This document shows, piece by piece, positions 13,280-20,735 of a stretch of DNA of 23,759 nt. A model generated the notes under the pieces. It had not been told where the DNA came from. It saw only the letters and a list, made by a program, of their open reading frames with translations, and made no database searches. The DNA is taken from the IMG/VR virus record IMGVR_UViG_3300031612_000732, positions 1-23,759 of that record; one strand, 5' to 3'. Origin of the DNA: a virus. The position numbers and the translations under genes were made by a program. Every line of letters begins with the position of its first letter. The first letter of the stretch is position 1.

Positions 13280-14387
13280 TTGCCAACTCCTCTACAGTAG
13301 GTTCATCTACTAAAGTTTCATCGTCAACTAAATCACTAAAATCATCATGATAGTTTGCATCAGGTATTTGATTCCATTCATCCATTACTATCTGAAGTCT
13401 CTCTTCAGTCCACTGCTTTCTAAACTCTTTAATAACTTCGCCTGTAACAGGTGATGTGTATTCTAGTTTATTACCAGTTTTTACAACGATTCCTTTCTGC
13501 TCAAGCAATTCTAAAATACCTGAGTATGGATTCATTCCTGATTCATACGGAATTTTAATCTGTACACTTTCAAACGGTTTGCTGTAACGTGTTTTCACTA
13601 CTTTACATGCCGCTCTAATACCTTGTACTGTCGATACTTTATTTCCGTCTTCGTCTTCTTTAAGTTTTAACTTTTTCATTGCTACTACAATACTTGATGC
13701 ATATACAAATCCTTGTCCGCCACTGATTTTATCATCAGGGTCAAACATATCTTGCGATGCATAAGTGTGGTTAGTTGCAACAAGTCCGATTGGATGTGGT
13801 GCTAGTTGGTTAACTGTATTCCTAACTAGGGCTGTTAATGCCTTAGGCTTTCTACCCATATCACCTTTCATGTCGCCTTTTTCAAACTGTGCAACATCTG
13901 TAGGTGTAAGCAACATTCCCAAACTATCCACTACGAATAGTAATTTAGGTTGCTCTGCATATGGTAAGTCACCATAGTTAGACTTATAGTCTTTTACGAA
14001 GTCACTAATTGTTTTTGCTACATCATCAATCATTGAGACGCCAATCTTCAATAATTTCTCAGGAGTTGTATCAACGCCTAATGCTTGTAGCCAATCTTCA
14101 TCTAGTGCATTCTCACTATCAAATAATACTACTTGACAGCCTTGTTGTTGTGCGTTACGCACTAAGTTACCTGAACAGATAAACGATTTACCTGAACCAG
14201 ACTCTCCTGCAAATACACTTACTTTGCCTAGAGGAACTCCCTTTTGGAAGTCCCCACTAATTAGGTAGTTAAGAGTGTAGTTACCAGTTGATATCCAATC
14301 CTGTGGATCATGAAAGCCAGCACTGATGCCAGCGATACTTTTCGTGATTCCTGTTCGGAACTTTGTTAAGTCAAATGGTTTCTGCAT
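13269..14387 (-). CDS. uvsX: UvsX RecA-like recombinase
   Basis: UvsX forms filaments on single-stranded DNA and carries out strand invasion for recombination-dependent replication and repair. Walker A GESGSGKS is at 61-68 (K67), Walker B LLFVVDS around 149-155 (D154), and loop regions PHPIGLVATNHTYASQDMFDPDDKISGGQGFVYASS match RecA-type L1/L2. The length of 372 aa is close to T4 UvsX (about 390). The C-terminus is acidic (DDFSDLVDDETLVDEPTVEELANES), typical of RecA relatives. A clear AGGAG ribosome site lies in the 10-nt gap after gp32. It is transcribed together with gp32 from the promoters upstream of 15420. Confidence 0.95.
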   Translation of the reverse strand: MQKPFDLTKFRTGITKSIAGISAGFHDPQDWISTGNYTLNYLISGDFQKGVPLGKVSVFAGESGSGKSFICSGNLVRNAQQQGCQVVLFDSENALDEDWLQALGVDTTPEKLLKIGVSMIDDVAKTISDFVKDYKSNYGDLPYAEQPKLLFVVDSLGMLLTPTDVAQFEKGDMKGDMGRKPKALTALVRNTVNQLAPHPIGLVATNHTYASQDMFDPDDKISGGQGFVYASSIVVAMKKLKLKEDEDGNKVSTVQGIRAACKVVKTRYSKPFESVQIKIPYESGMNPYSGILELLEQKGIVVKTGNKLEYTSPVTGEVIKEFRKQWTEERLQIVMDEWNQIPDANYHDDFSDLVDDETLVDEPTVEELANES

Positions 14388-14397
14388 GTTGTACTCC

Positions 14398-15420
14398 TTA
14401 AGAACGGTTTCTAATCATGTTCAGAATGTCATCTGCACTAGGTTTCGCATCACCTTCTGCCGCAGGAGCCGCCGGGGCAACTGGTGCCACTGGTGCTGGT
14501 GCTGGAGCAGTTGCTACTACTGGTGCCGCTGTTTCAACTACTGCTTCTGCTGGTGCAGTTACAGGTGCTATTACAGGTGCTACCGGAGCCGCTGTTTGCA
14601 CAGGCGGTGTAGTAGGTTGTGTTGCCGACTTAGGTGTTTCTACGCCATAAGGCTTGTAGAACATTGCCCAACGCTCTGGATCATACAATTCACCGTCAAC
14701 CGATGCTTGGAACATTTCGCTAATTGCGTTAAGTTCGTCTTGTCCAGGTCTTTTAGGTAAAAAGTCTGAAAGTGTATGTAAGCCATTTGCGTCAATCGCC
14801 GCTAGTTCAGTTTCATCCAAACCACGCTCTTTACGAGCCCATTTTGAAGTACTGTAATCAGCATACTGTCCTTTAGTTGTTTTAGTAACTCTGAAATCTG
14901 TACCAGCAACATAGTCAGTTGGAATGTTTTCCATATCTGGGTCCATTAGTGCTGATTTAATAATGTTAAAGATTTGCGGTGAGATTACAAAACGTCTGAC
15001 TGGATTTTCAGGTGCTGTTTCGCTTAGTGGATTTTCAGTTACAAATCCTTGGAAGATGTAACTACGTTTTTTCCAATATTTACGACCTAGGTCTTCTAAA
15101 GATGCATCCTTAAACCAAGGACGTACTTCAGTTAATACTGGACAAGTATCGCCGTACATTTCTGCACAAGGTACTTGTACTGTTACTGGTTTCATGTCTC
15201 CACCTTTTACTCCAGGGAAAGTAAGACGAATCATTTGTCTTTCTACCCAGAAAAAAGTGTTGTCAGGATCGCTATCAGGCAAAAACCTTAGTGTTGTACT
15301 AGTGTTCTCGTCGATATTCCAGTGGGGGTAAATGGCGTTGTCGCCGTTTGATGAACTGTTTGGTTTGGAATTAGATTCCATAGAGGCCAGTTTTGCCCTT
15401 ATTTCTTGTAAAGATGCCAT
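14398..15420 (-). CDS. gp32: gp32-type single-stranded DNA-binding protein
   Basis: This 340-aa protein matches T4 gp32: an N-terminal basic helix MASLQEIRAKLASM for cooperativity, an OB-fold core from about 30 to 260 with NAIYPHWNIDENTSTTLRFLPD, and aromatic-rich stretches. Only C85 and C93 are seen in the zinc-subdomain region, fewer ligands than the three cysteines and histidine of T4. The C-terminal 80 residues differ from T4: instead of a simple acidic domain there is a long Pro/Ala/Val linker (about 262-322), then a short tip, EGDAKPSADDILNMIRNRS, perhaps the partner-binding end. It is first in the recombination run and has both an early and a late promoter. Ribosome site GGAG is upstream of the ATG. 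Confidence 0.93.
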   Translation of the reverse strand: MASLQEIRAKLASMESNSKPNSSSNGDNAIYPHWNIDENTSTTLRFLPDSDPDNTFFWVERQMIRLTFPGVKGGDMKPVTVQVPCAEMYGDTCPVLTEVRPWFKDASLEDLGRKYWKKRSYIFQGFVTENPLSETAPENPVRRFVISPQIFNIIKSALMDPDMENIPTDYVAGTDFRVTKTTKGQYADYSTSKWARKERGLDETELAAIDANGLHTLSDFLPKRPGQDELNAISEMFQASVDGELYDPERWAMFYKPYGVETPKSATQPTTPPVQTAAPVAPVIAPVTAPAEAVVETAAPVVATAPAPAPVAPVAPAAPAAEGDAKPSADDILNMIRNRS

Positions 15421-15481
15421 GTTATTTCTCCATATGTGCCATGTGTGTCAGGACTTCTGTGTTTGTGTCCTAACTTGGGTT

Positions 15482-15510
15482 ATTATAATATATCTTTGCC
15501 ATGTTGTCAA
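15482..15510 (-). promoter_or_regulatory. Sigma70-type early promoter for gp32-uvsX
   Basis: On the minus strand TTGACA (15510-15505), 17 bp and TATAAT (15487-15482) are exact consensus, preceded by AAAAAGG as at the ATPase promoters. The predicted leader before gp32 is about 55 nt. Confidence 0.85.
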
Positions 15511-15517
15511 CCTTTTT

Positions 15518-15531
15518 CTATCACGTGATAG
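15518..15531. promoter_or_regulatory. Palindrome abutting the gp32 promoter
   Basis: CTATCACGTGATAG is a perfect 14-bp palindrome ending 7 bp upstream of the -35 box. With no loop, it looks more like a dimeric protein operator than a terminator stem. Its position is upstream of the RNA polymerase core footprint, so activation or repression are both possible. Confidence 0.45.
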
Positions 15532-15555
15532 CAATCGTTGTCTTTATTGTAATAG

Positions 15556-15563
15556 TATTTATG
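15556..15563 (-). promoter_or_regulatory. T4-type late promoter for gp32
   Basis: CATAAATA followed by CTATTA closely matches the T4 late consensus TATAAATACTATT. It lies about 70 bp upstream of the early promoter start region. It suggests gp32 is also transcribed late by the gp55/gp33-type sigma and co-activator system. Confidence 0.55.
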
Positions 15564-15588
15564 CCTTACGGCACTTTAAACCAGGTTT

Positions 15589-16872
15589 TTATTGAGCAAA
15601 AGGCTTATCAGTATTAGTAAACGTGTCTAGGAAGGATTCATATTTGCCTAAATCGTCTGTACTTTCTGCCATAACTGGTGTTGAATTCTGTGCTGAAAGC
15701 AATGATGCCTTAACTGCTCTGTATTCAAACTGAGACATATTGCCTCCTCCAGATAACTTGCTACCTATACCATTTAAATATCCGCCTAACTTCTCGCTAC
15801 TTGCAGATTGCCCTAGTTGTGATACTCTATATCCTAATTGTGCATTAGGTGTATCAAACTGCATTACTTCACTTTCTTGCATAAGTGTTTTAGCATTCTT
15901 AAATGATTCTGTTTGGATAGTATCCATTATGTAACTTTCAAAAGCGGACTGCTTATTAACTAATCTGCTTAATGTGTGATGTGCATTTCCTACTTTTTCG
16001 TCAAAATGTGTTTCAGTGAAGTGGTCTTCTAAGTTTACTTCATTAACTATTTCAACGTTATTAAATTCTGCTAAACTTTCAACAGCATTTGCATAAGTTT
16101 TTACACCGCTAAGTTTCTTAAATGTAGTTCTAATGTTTTCAATATGTTCTTTAGCAAGTGAGACATACTCGCCATTGGTTTCGTTAACCAATCCTTTCTT
16201 TGTAACATAGCCAACAAACTCTTTAATAGAGCCAAAGTCTTTACACATTCCAATAATGCTTTCAGCGACTGTATCGTGCATTGTACCACCATTGTGTATA
16301 TGCCTAGCCATTGCTCTTGCACCATGTAAGTTTTTACTTGGGAACAAATGACGTTCTTCGTTCGCTTGGATAAAAATCTTATTAATGTTTCTGCTTCTCG
16401 AACCACGTACTTCTTCATTAACGTCTTTACTGTGCTTAACAATAATCTTAACGTTGTCTAGTGGTTGATAACTAGTTTTCACTGAACCGCTAACCGGTCC
16501 TAAATTTGCTTCTGTTACTGATTCCATACCTGTCTCTTTGGATGCTTTTGCAACACTTATTGCATCGCTTATTGGTTTAAGTGTTTTCCCAAATACTCTG
16601 AAGTCTAAATTCATTAAGTAACTTTGGGCTAACTGTTTTAGTTGCTTTCGTAAAATGTCAGTTTCTTCTGTATTTGCACTAACACTAAACTTAATTTCTT
16701 CTTGAGGTACATTAAGTGTAACTAGTAAGTCTGGATCTTCAACGTAAAAACGTACTGCATCTGCAGGATCGCCTACTGTAACGCCTTCTTTATCGTAAGT
16801 GTCAACAGCAAAACCATATCCTTTTAATAAGTTGAATACTTTGTCTGCTACTGTTTTAACTGAAATCGCCAT
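15589..16872 (-). CDS. Probable virion protein of marine T4-like phages
   Basis: This 427-aa protein follows a late promoter box (16892-16899) and AGGAG ribosome site. The N-terminus (AISVKTVADKVFNLLKGYGFAVDTYDKEGVTVGDPADAVRFYVEDPDLLVTL) is a small alpha/beta domain. The central part VKTSYQPLDNVKIIVKHSKDVNEEVRGSRSRNINKIFIQ with LHGARAMARHIHNGG (about 130-195) is the most distinctive; I associate similar sequence with uncharacterised structural-region proteins in marine T4-like phages. The second half is helical and Glu/Asn-rich. No enzyme motif is seen. Late control and the location next to the terminase suggest a virion or assembly role, which is inferred. A small GTAA-loop hairpin (TGCC/GGCA) lies just after its stop. 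Confidence 0.75.
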   Translation of the reverse strand: MAISVKTVADKVFNLLKGYGFAVDTYDKEGVTVGDPADAVRFYVEDPDLLVTLNVPQEEIKFSVSANTEETDILRKQLKQLAQSYLMNLDFRVFGKTLKPISDAISVAKASKETGMESVTEANLGPVSGSVKTSYQPLDNVKIIVKHSKDVNEEVRGSRSRNINKIFIQANEERHLFPSKNLHGARAMARHIHNGGTMHDTVAESIIGMCKDFGSIKEFVGYVTKKGLVNETNGEYVSLAKEHIENIRTTFKKLSGVKTYANAVESLAEFNNVEIVNEVNLEDHFTETHFDEKVGNAHHTLSRLVNKQSAFESYIMDTIQTESFKNAKTLMQESEVMQFDTPNAQLGYRVSQLGQSASSEKLGGYLNGIGSKLSGGGNMSQFEYRAVKASLLSAQNSTPVMAESTDDLGKYESFLDTFTNTDKPFAQ

Positions 16873-16884
16873 TTAATATATCTC

Positions 16885-17661
16885 CTACTTGTATTTATCT
16901 TTTATCGAGTTTAAGTATTGATAATCGTTTTTATAAATTTCTTTAATCATGTCTCTAACACCAGGATCTATTGTTTCATCTGTAACTATAACATTTCTTT
17001 CCATAGAGTATCGTGTTTCATGATCCCATGCATGATCTATTCCTAATTTACGATTAAAGTACTCTGAATCACCTATTTTGTTAAAGTCTAGTAGTACTAA
17101 GTTAACACCAGTGTCTTCCCAACTTGGTATTATATCACTGTATTTGTTCTGTGCATACATTAATTTATCAGGTGTTTCTATTTTTCTAGTTGCATGTTGC
17201 TGTACTTTACGTTTAAGTATATCAACACCTTCTGGTGTATTAAAGTATTCTGCTTCTCTATCAAATACATTACCCATTTGGGTCTTGGCATGTGTCCACC
17301 AACTAGTATGATTAATCGTACTAATCCAAGTTTCGTATGGATCTCTAATCCATAAATAAACAGTTAAATCAAAACGTTCGTCTAATTCTTTAATTACACT
17401 TATACTTCGCTGTGGTTGATACCACCCCAACGAAAAGTCCATCCAAGGTTTTTCAGATTGTTCTATAGTAGTGTAGTATTCACTTAATGATTTTTCAAAA
17501 GGCTTGCCTTTATATAGTAATGGAAAATCGGGGAATGGTTTTTCACACCATATGTATGTTTCTTTTAAATCGTACGAGTTATAGTTATTTTTTAAGTTTT
17601 CCCAAAGCCATGTGGTGCCTGTTCGGGCTGGACCAACACACAACAGTAGTTCCGTGGACAT
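16885..17661 (-). CDS. Sulfotransferase family protein
   Basis: This 258-aa protein has the two PAPS-binding signatures of sulfotransferases: the 5'-phosphosulfate loop GPARTGTTWLW (10-20), and the 3'-phosphate motif RDPYETWIS (106-114) after a hydrophobic strand LTVYLWI. Trp-rich segments and YMERN-like C-terminal sequence fit the family. It would transfer sulfate from PAPS to a hydroxyl or amine on a glycan, lipid or small molecule; the acceptor is unknown. It is embedded between gp17 and a probable virion protein, sharing one base with the gp17 stop (TAATG), so it is expressed late. This could mean modification of virion or cell-surface glycans. The late promoter for the next gene lies within its last codons. 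Confidence 0.85.
   Translation of the reverse strand: MSTELLLCVGPARTGTTWLWENLKNNYNSYDLKETYIWCEKPFPDFPLLYKGKPFEKSLSEYYTTIEQSEKPWMDFSLGWYQPQRSISVIKELDERFDLTVYLWIRDPYETWISTINHTSWWTHAKTQMGNVFDREAEYFNTPEGVDILKRKVQQHATRKIETPDKLMYAQNKYSDIIPSWEDTGVNLVLLDFNKIGDSEYFNRKLGIDHAWDHETRYSMERNVIVTDETIDPGVRDMIKEIYKNDYQYLNSIKDKYK
16892..16899 (-). promoter_or_regulatory. T4-type late promoter for the 427-aa virion gene
   Basis: GATAAATA followed by C lies within the last codons of the sulfotransferase gene, 19 nt before the next ATG, with AGGAG in between. It matches the NATAAATA pattern of the other late boxes in the window. Confidence 0.6.
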
Positions 17662-19256
17662 TACAAGAATCCGATTGGCATAGGCTCGTCATATTCGTCA
17701 TACGGGCCAGTATCTCTATCTGATTTTTCTATTCCGATTGTAGAATTTACTACTGAAAAAACATCATCTTCAAATGTAGCAATATATGAAACCATTCTAC
17801 AAGCAACAACCATAGCCATAACCAAATCATCACTCTCACCTGGTTGCCCGGCAAAGCTATTGCCTCTTGCTACAAATGTTTTTAGCTCTCCAATTAATGC
17901 TTTACTACATATACCTAACTTATCTTGTTCTATGTATCGCTTAATTTGAATACAGCCTTCTATTTTTGTTTTACTACTAGTATGGAATCCTTTACGTCCT
18001 TTACGTCCTTGTACTTTAACAGGATCATGTAAGAACGTTCCTGGAAAAGCTTCTTCACCGGTATCTCTGATTACAACTAGTGCCGCTTCACCGATACTGT
18101 TATTCTCAACCGTCCAATAAATTTCTTTAGCACCATAGTTTTGTATTTCTTCTAGAATTTCCATCATAGTCCTAACTTGCCCCTCAATAGGAGTTTTATT
18201 ATGGCACCATTCTGCAACTTGATTCATACTGGGTAGTTCTATTACTTGTATTGCGGCATTATCTCCACCGGTGCCTGCACTTGGGTCTAAACTCACTACA
18301 TACATCTTATCTGTACTGGGCCTCTTATACCAACGTACTTGCCCCATCTTGTATAGGGCATCTATGGCTGTCATAGTGGCAAGTTTTAAAGGATCTATAA
18401 GTGTTTCATTGTAAATAATGAATTCACATTCATGTTCTCGTCTAAATCTCTCTTCACCAATTCTACTACGTTCTTCATCTGCCCACTCTGCCGTTCTATC
18501 CGGATGTTGATTCCACTTTGCCATGTAACCTTTAAATCCGTTAACACCGACAACACTTGGATTACCGTACTCGTCGACAGTTTTAGTTGCTTGGTTCCAA
18601 ATACTAGCGAAGGTGTCTTCATCACTGTTAGGTGTTGAGGTCATAATACACTTGCCGCCTGTACTTAATGTAGGAGACAACGCTGTCCAAAATTCTGCGG
18701 CGATACGTGGGGGTACAAACGCAAACTCATCCAAGTAAACTAATGTTAACGACATACCACGTCCAGTGTTTTCAGTAGTTGTACTACTTACTATACGTGA
18801 TCCGTTGTCAAATGTTAAACTAGTCTTATTATATTCTGAAACGCCTGCTCTGATATGATCTGGAATCATTTCGTATGCATATCTAATACGTTGCATAATT
18901 TCTTGTGAGCCAGCCGCTTTATGAGCCGCTACAAGTATTGTACTGTCTGGCTTAAACATAGCAAACCATAACAAGTATGCCGCCGCAACAGTAGTTTTAC
19001 CCATCTGTCTGCCCAGCATGTTAATACTATATCTAAATTCGTTGTAGTTTGATATTAAGTCTTTCTGATAATCAAAGGGAACAAAGTCAATGCCGCCTTT
19101 AGTAGGATGTTGGATCTTAACAAAGTTTTCCATGAAGTACAATGCCCCGTCAACCGGGTCACAACACGCCTGAAACTCTCTAAGCATGTCTTGATCATAT
19201 TGTATCTTCTGGTAGGCTGGTTTAACCAGCTCGGTATTTACTGTTCCTTTAGGCAT
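17661..19256 (-). CDS. gp17: Terminase large subunit gp17
   Basis: This 531-aa protein is the packaging motor ATPase and headful nuclease. The ATPase domain has Walker A GRQMGKT (82-88), Walker B LVYLDEF (172-178) with catalytic E177, and coupling motif TSTPNS near 206-211. The C-terminal RNase H-fold nuclease has the acidic triad D324 (VVSLDPSAG), E384 (WTVENN) and D476/D477 (GESDDLVMAM). QGRKGRKGFHT is typical of T4-type gp17. The length is a little short of T4 gp17 (610 aa), with loss mainly at the N-terminus. It starts at the ATG at 19256, only 6 nt after a late promoter box, so its transcript could have virtually no leader. Confidence 0.97.
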   Translation of the reverse strand: MPKGTVNTELVKPAYQKIQYDQDMLREFQACCDPVDGALYFMENFVKIQHPTKGGIDFVPFDYQKDLISNYNEFRYSINMLGRQMGKTTVAAAYLLWFAMFKPDSTILVAAHKAAGSQEIMQRIRYAYEMIPDHIRAGVSEYNKTSLTFDNGSRIVSSTTTENTGRGMSLTLVYLDEFAFVPPRIAAEFWTALSPTLSTGGKCIMTSTPNSDEDTFASIWNQATKTVDEYGNPSVVGVNGFKGYMAKWNQHPDRTAEWADEERSRIGEERFRREHECEFIIYNETLIDPLKLATMTAIDALYKMGQVRWYKRPSTDKMYVVSLDPSAGTGGDNAAIQVIELPSMNQVAEWCHNKTPIEGQVRTMMEILEEIQNYGAKEIYWTVENNSIGEAALVVIRDTGEEAFPGTFLHDPVKVQGRKGRKGFHTSSKTKIEGCIQIKRYIEQDKLGICSKALIGELKTFVARGNSFAGQPGESDDLVMAMVVACRMVSYIATFEDDVFSVVNSTIGIEKSDRDTGPYDEYDEPMPIGFL

Positions 19257-19262
19257 AGTAAG

Positions 19263-19270
19263 TATTTATG
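19263..19270 (-). promoter_or_regulatory. T4-type late promoter for gp17
   Basis: CATAAATA followed by CTTACT then the gp17 ATG. In T4 the box spans about -13 to -6, so transcription would begin about one base before the start codon. No Shine-Dalgarno could then be included in this transcript. Confidence 0.6.
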
Positions 19271-19291
19271 TGAGTTTTGAGGGATTGTTTA

Positions 19292-19858
19292 CTAGGAACG
19301 GCTGTTTTTAAGATAATCTCTAAGTTTATCTCTAATAACGCTAGTTAATACTGCTTTGTCTGTGGACATATTAGGATTAACGTCTGTTTGTGGAAAGTCC
19401 ATAGTTGGGTGACTGCCGTCATCAGCATCTACTTCAACTTCTGCTTCTGGTTGTTCTGGTTGTTCTGGTTGTTCTGGGTTTATGTCTTGCGGAAGTGTTA
19501 TTCCTGCAAGTTTTAATACTTTTGCTAGTTCTTGCATATCATCAGCACTTGCTTCTATACTTACTGAACCTTTATCAGTGTTCTTTTCTTGTCTAAATGT
19601 AACTGAGCCACCAGTTTGTTCTGGAGCAAGTTCAAGTTCTGGTTCCATTCCACATGGTGCTTCGTCTGTTTCTGGTTCTATAACAATTGGTTCTTCTTGT
19701 ACTGCTTCGGCGCCTTCTTCTTCAATTGTTTCGTCAACAAAACCTGTTGTTTCACATACTCTTTTACCACACCCACAATTCTTAGGTTCTTCGTTTACTT
19801 CTTCTGTTTCTGCAAACAGTTCCATTAATCTTTTGTTTAGGTCGTGGTCATTTATCAT
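19292..19858 (-). CDS. Acidic Glu/Pro-rich protein, probable virion or scaffold protein
   Basis: The product is 188 aa and very acidic, low-complexity over much of its length, with a Pro-Glu-Gln tandem repeat (PEQPEQPEQPE) and a Cys cluster NCGCGKRVCETTG near residues 27-39 that could bind metal. A short helical block, SIEASADDMQELAKVLKLAGI, is the only ordered-looking core, followed by a basic tail IRDKLRDYLKNSRS. It sits immediately upstream of gp17 and after a helical protein, in the late block. Scaffold-like or neck-associated roles are plausible from composition and place. I do not recognise a defined family. Confidence 0.65.
   Translation of the reverse strand: MINDHDLNKRLMELFAETEEVNEEPKNCGCGKRVCETTGFVDETIEEEGAEAVQEEPIVIEPETDEAPCGMEPELELAPEQTGGSVTFRQEKNTDKGSVSIEASADDMQELAKVLKLAGITLPQDINPEQPEQPEQPEAEVEVDADDGSHPTMDFPQTDVNPNMSTDKAVLTSVIRDKLRDYLKNSRS
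19445..19477. repeat. 9-bp tandem repeat (three units)
   Basis: Three exact copies of TTGTTCTGG (19451-19477), preceded by a partial copy, encode the Pro-Glu-Gln repeat on the minus strand. This is a likely slippage site where copy number may vary between related phages. Confidence 0.85.
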
Positions 19859-19859
19859 T

Positions 19860-20561
19860 TTAGTTTCTTCTCGAGCTTTGTGATATAACGTCAGCTACCT
19901 TAGATTCAGGTGCTAGTCCGCCATGTGCTAATCCAGTTATGGAATCGTGCATTGCTCTTAAGTTGTCGCCCATTAGTTCATCTTTTGTTGGGTAATTCTT
20001 AAAGTAATCTGCACCTTTCTCTGCTTTAATTCTTTCTAACTCTGCTAAGAACTTGCTGTTATACTCTTCACCAAATACGGCTAAGTCTAAATCTTCGTTC
20101 TGTGCAGTGTAATGTTCTTGTTCTTCAGTTGAATCAACTTCTTCTAGTTGTGCTTCTGGAGTCTCAACACTTCTGTCTAGGTCATCAGCAAGTCTTTGCT
20201 CTGCCTGTTCTGATTCTACTTTTCTTGGATCGTTAACACCGTAACATAATACATGGTCGTGATCCATATTCATTTCAACACAAATTAATACTTCTAGTAT
20301 TCTTTGATTGACTGGGTATTTAAGTACAACATCTGTACTACATACTTCTGATGTAACGTTTACACCTTTTAGTCTTTGAAATTCCATTGGATTTTCTTGA
20401 ATTGGTAATCTTTTCCAAGGAGTAGCACTAACTAAGTTATACTTTGCAAGGACGCCTTCCAGCTTAGATAGGTCATCTGGGCTACAATCTCTCGCTAACT
20501 TAATTCTATAGCCGTACTCTTTGCTAAAAGATTCGTTAATTAGTTCTTTTAAGTTTTTCAT
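19860..20561 (-). CDS. Unassigned late virion-region protein
   Basis: This 233-aa protein has a globular N-terminal half (YGYRIKLARDCSPDDLSKLEGVLAKYNLVSATPWKRLPIQENPMEFQRLKG, then strands VCSTDVVLKYPVNQRILEVLICVEMN), and an acidic helical C-terminal half. Near the end, ITGLAHGGLAPES is a glycine-rich turn. No enzymatic motif is seen. Tandem late promoter boxes and an AGGAG ribosome site precede it, so it is a late gene that leads into the 188-aa protein and gp17. It is likely structural or an assembly factor; function not recognised. Confidence 0.7.
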   Translation of the reverse strand: MKNLKELINESFSKEYGYRIKLARDCSPDDLSKLEGVLAKYNLVSATPWKRLPIQENPMEFQRLKGVNVTSEVCSTDVVLKYPVNQRILEVLICVEMNMDHDHVLCYGVNDPRKVESEQAEQRLADDLDRSVETPEAQLEEVDSTEEQEHYTAQNEDLDLAVFGEEYNSKFLAELERIKAEKGADYFKNYPTKDELMGDNLRAMHDSITGLAHGGLAPESKVADVISQSSRRN

Positions 20562-20584
20562 TTATTATAAACTCCTGTTACACT

Positions 20585-20601
20585 TATTTATCATATTTAT
20601 C
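20585..20601 (-). promoter_or_regulatory. Tandem T4-type late promoter boxes, leftward
   Basis: Two GATAAATA boxes on the minus strand (20601-20594 and 20592-20585) are spaced 9 bp apart. The downstream one is 23 nt before the ATG at 20561 with AGGAG between. They would drive the 233-aa protein, the 188-aa protein and gp17. Confidence 0.6.
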
Positions 20602-20608
20602 AATTTTT

Positions 20609-20616
20609 TATAAATA
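20609..20616 (+). promoter_or_regulatory. T4-type late promoter, rightward
   Basis: TATAAATA is an exact T4 late consensus on the plus strand, divergent from the leftward boxes 7 bp away. Five nt (TAAGC) separate it from the ATG at 20622, which puts the expected start of transcription at the A of the start codon. Confidence 0.6.
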
Positions 20617-20621
20617 TAAGC

Positions 20622-20735
20622 ATGACCATTAAAGTTAAAGAACCTCAAAATCCAACTGACGGCGAATATTCATTGGCGAACGATGGCACTGTAGTAGTTT
20701 TTAAAGATGGTGAATGGACTATTCCTAGTCAGTAA
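20622..20735 (+). CDS. 37-aa plus-strand mini-gene
   Basis: This is the only plausible plus-strand gene in the window. It encodes 37 residues, beginning MTIKVKEPQNPTDGEYSL and ending DGEWTIPSQ, with a strand-turn-strand pattern (GTVVVFKDGEW) like a small beta-hairpin. It has no ribosome site, but an exact TATAAATA late box five nt upstream suggests a leaderless late transcript. It fills the gap between two minus-strand late genes and its stop overlaps the 3' end of the gp16-like gene by 11 nt, so the two transcripts converge. I know no function. Good codon sense, full use of the gap and the promoter support a real gene. Confidence 0.65.
   Translation: MTIKVKEPQNPTDGEYSLANDGTVVVFKDGEWTIPSQ

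Noticed and set aside
14326-14760. Plus-strand frame rich in Cys, Tyr and Arg
   Set aside because: It is the reverse reading of the gp32 Pro/Ala linker and uvsX start; its composition is an artefact of that repeat.
19482-19883. Plus-strand frame of 133 codons rich in Ser
   Set aside because: It is a shadow of the Glu/Pro-rich 188-aa gene on the minus strand.
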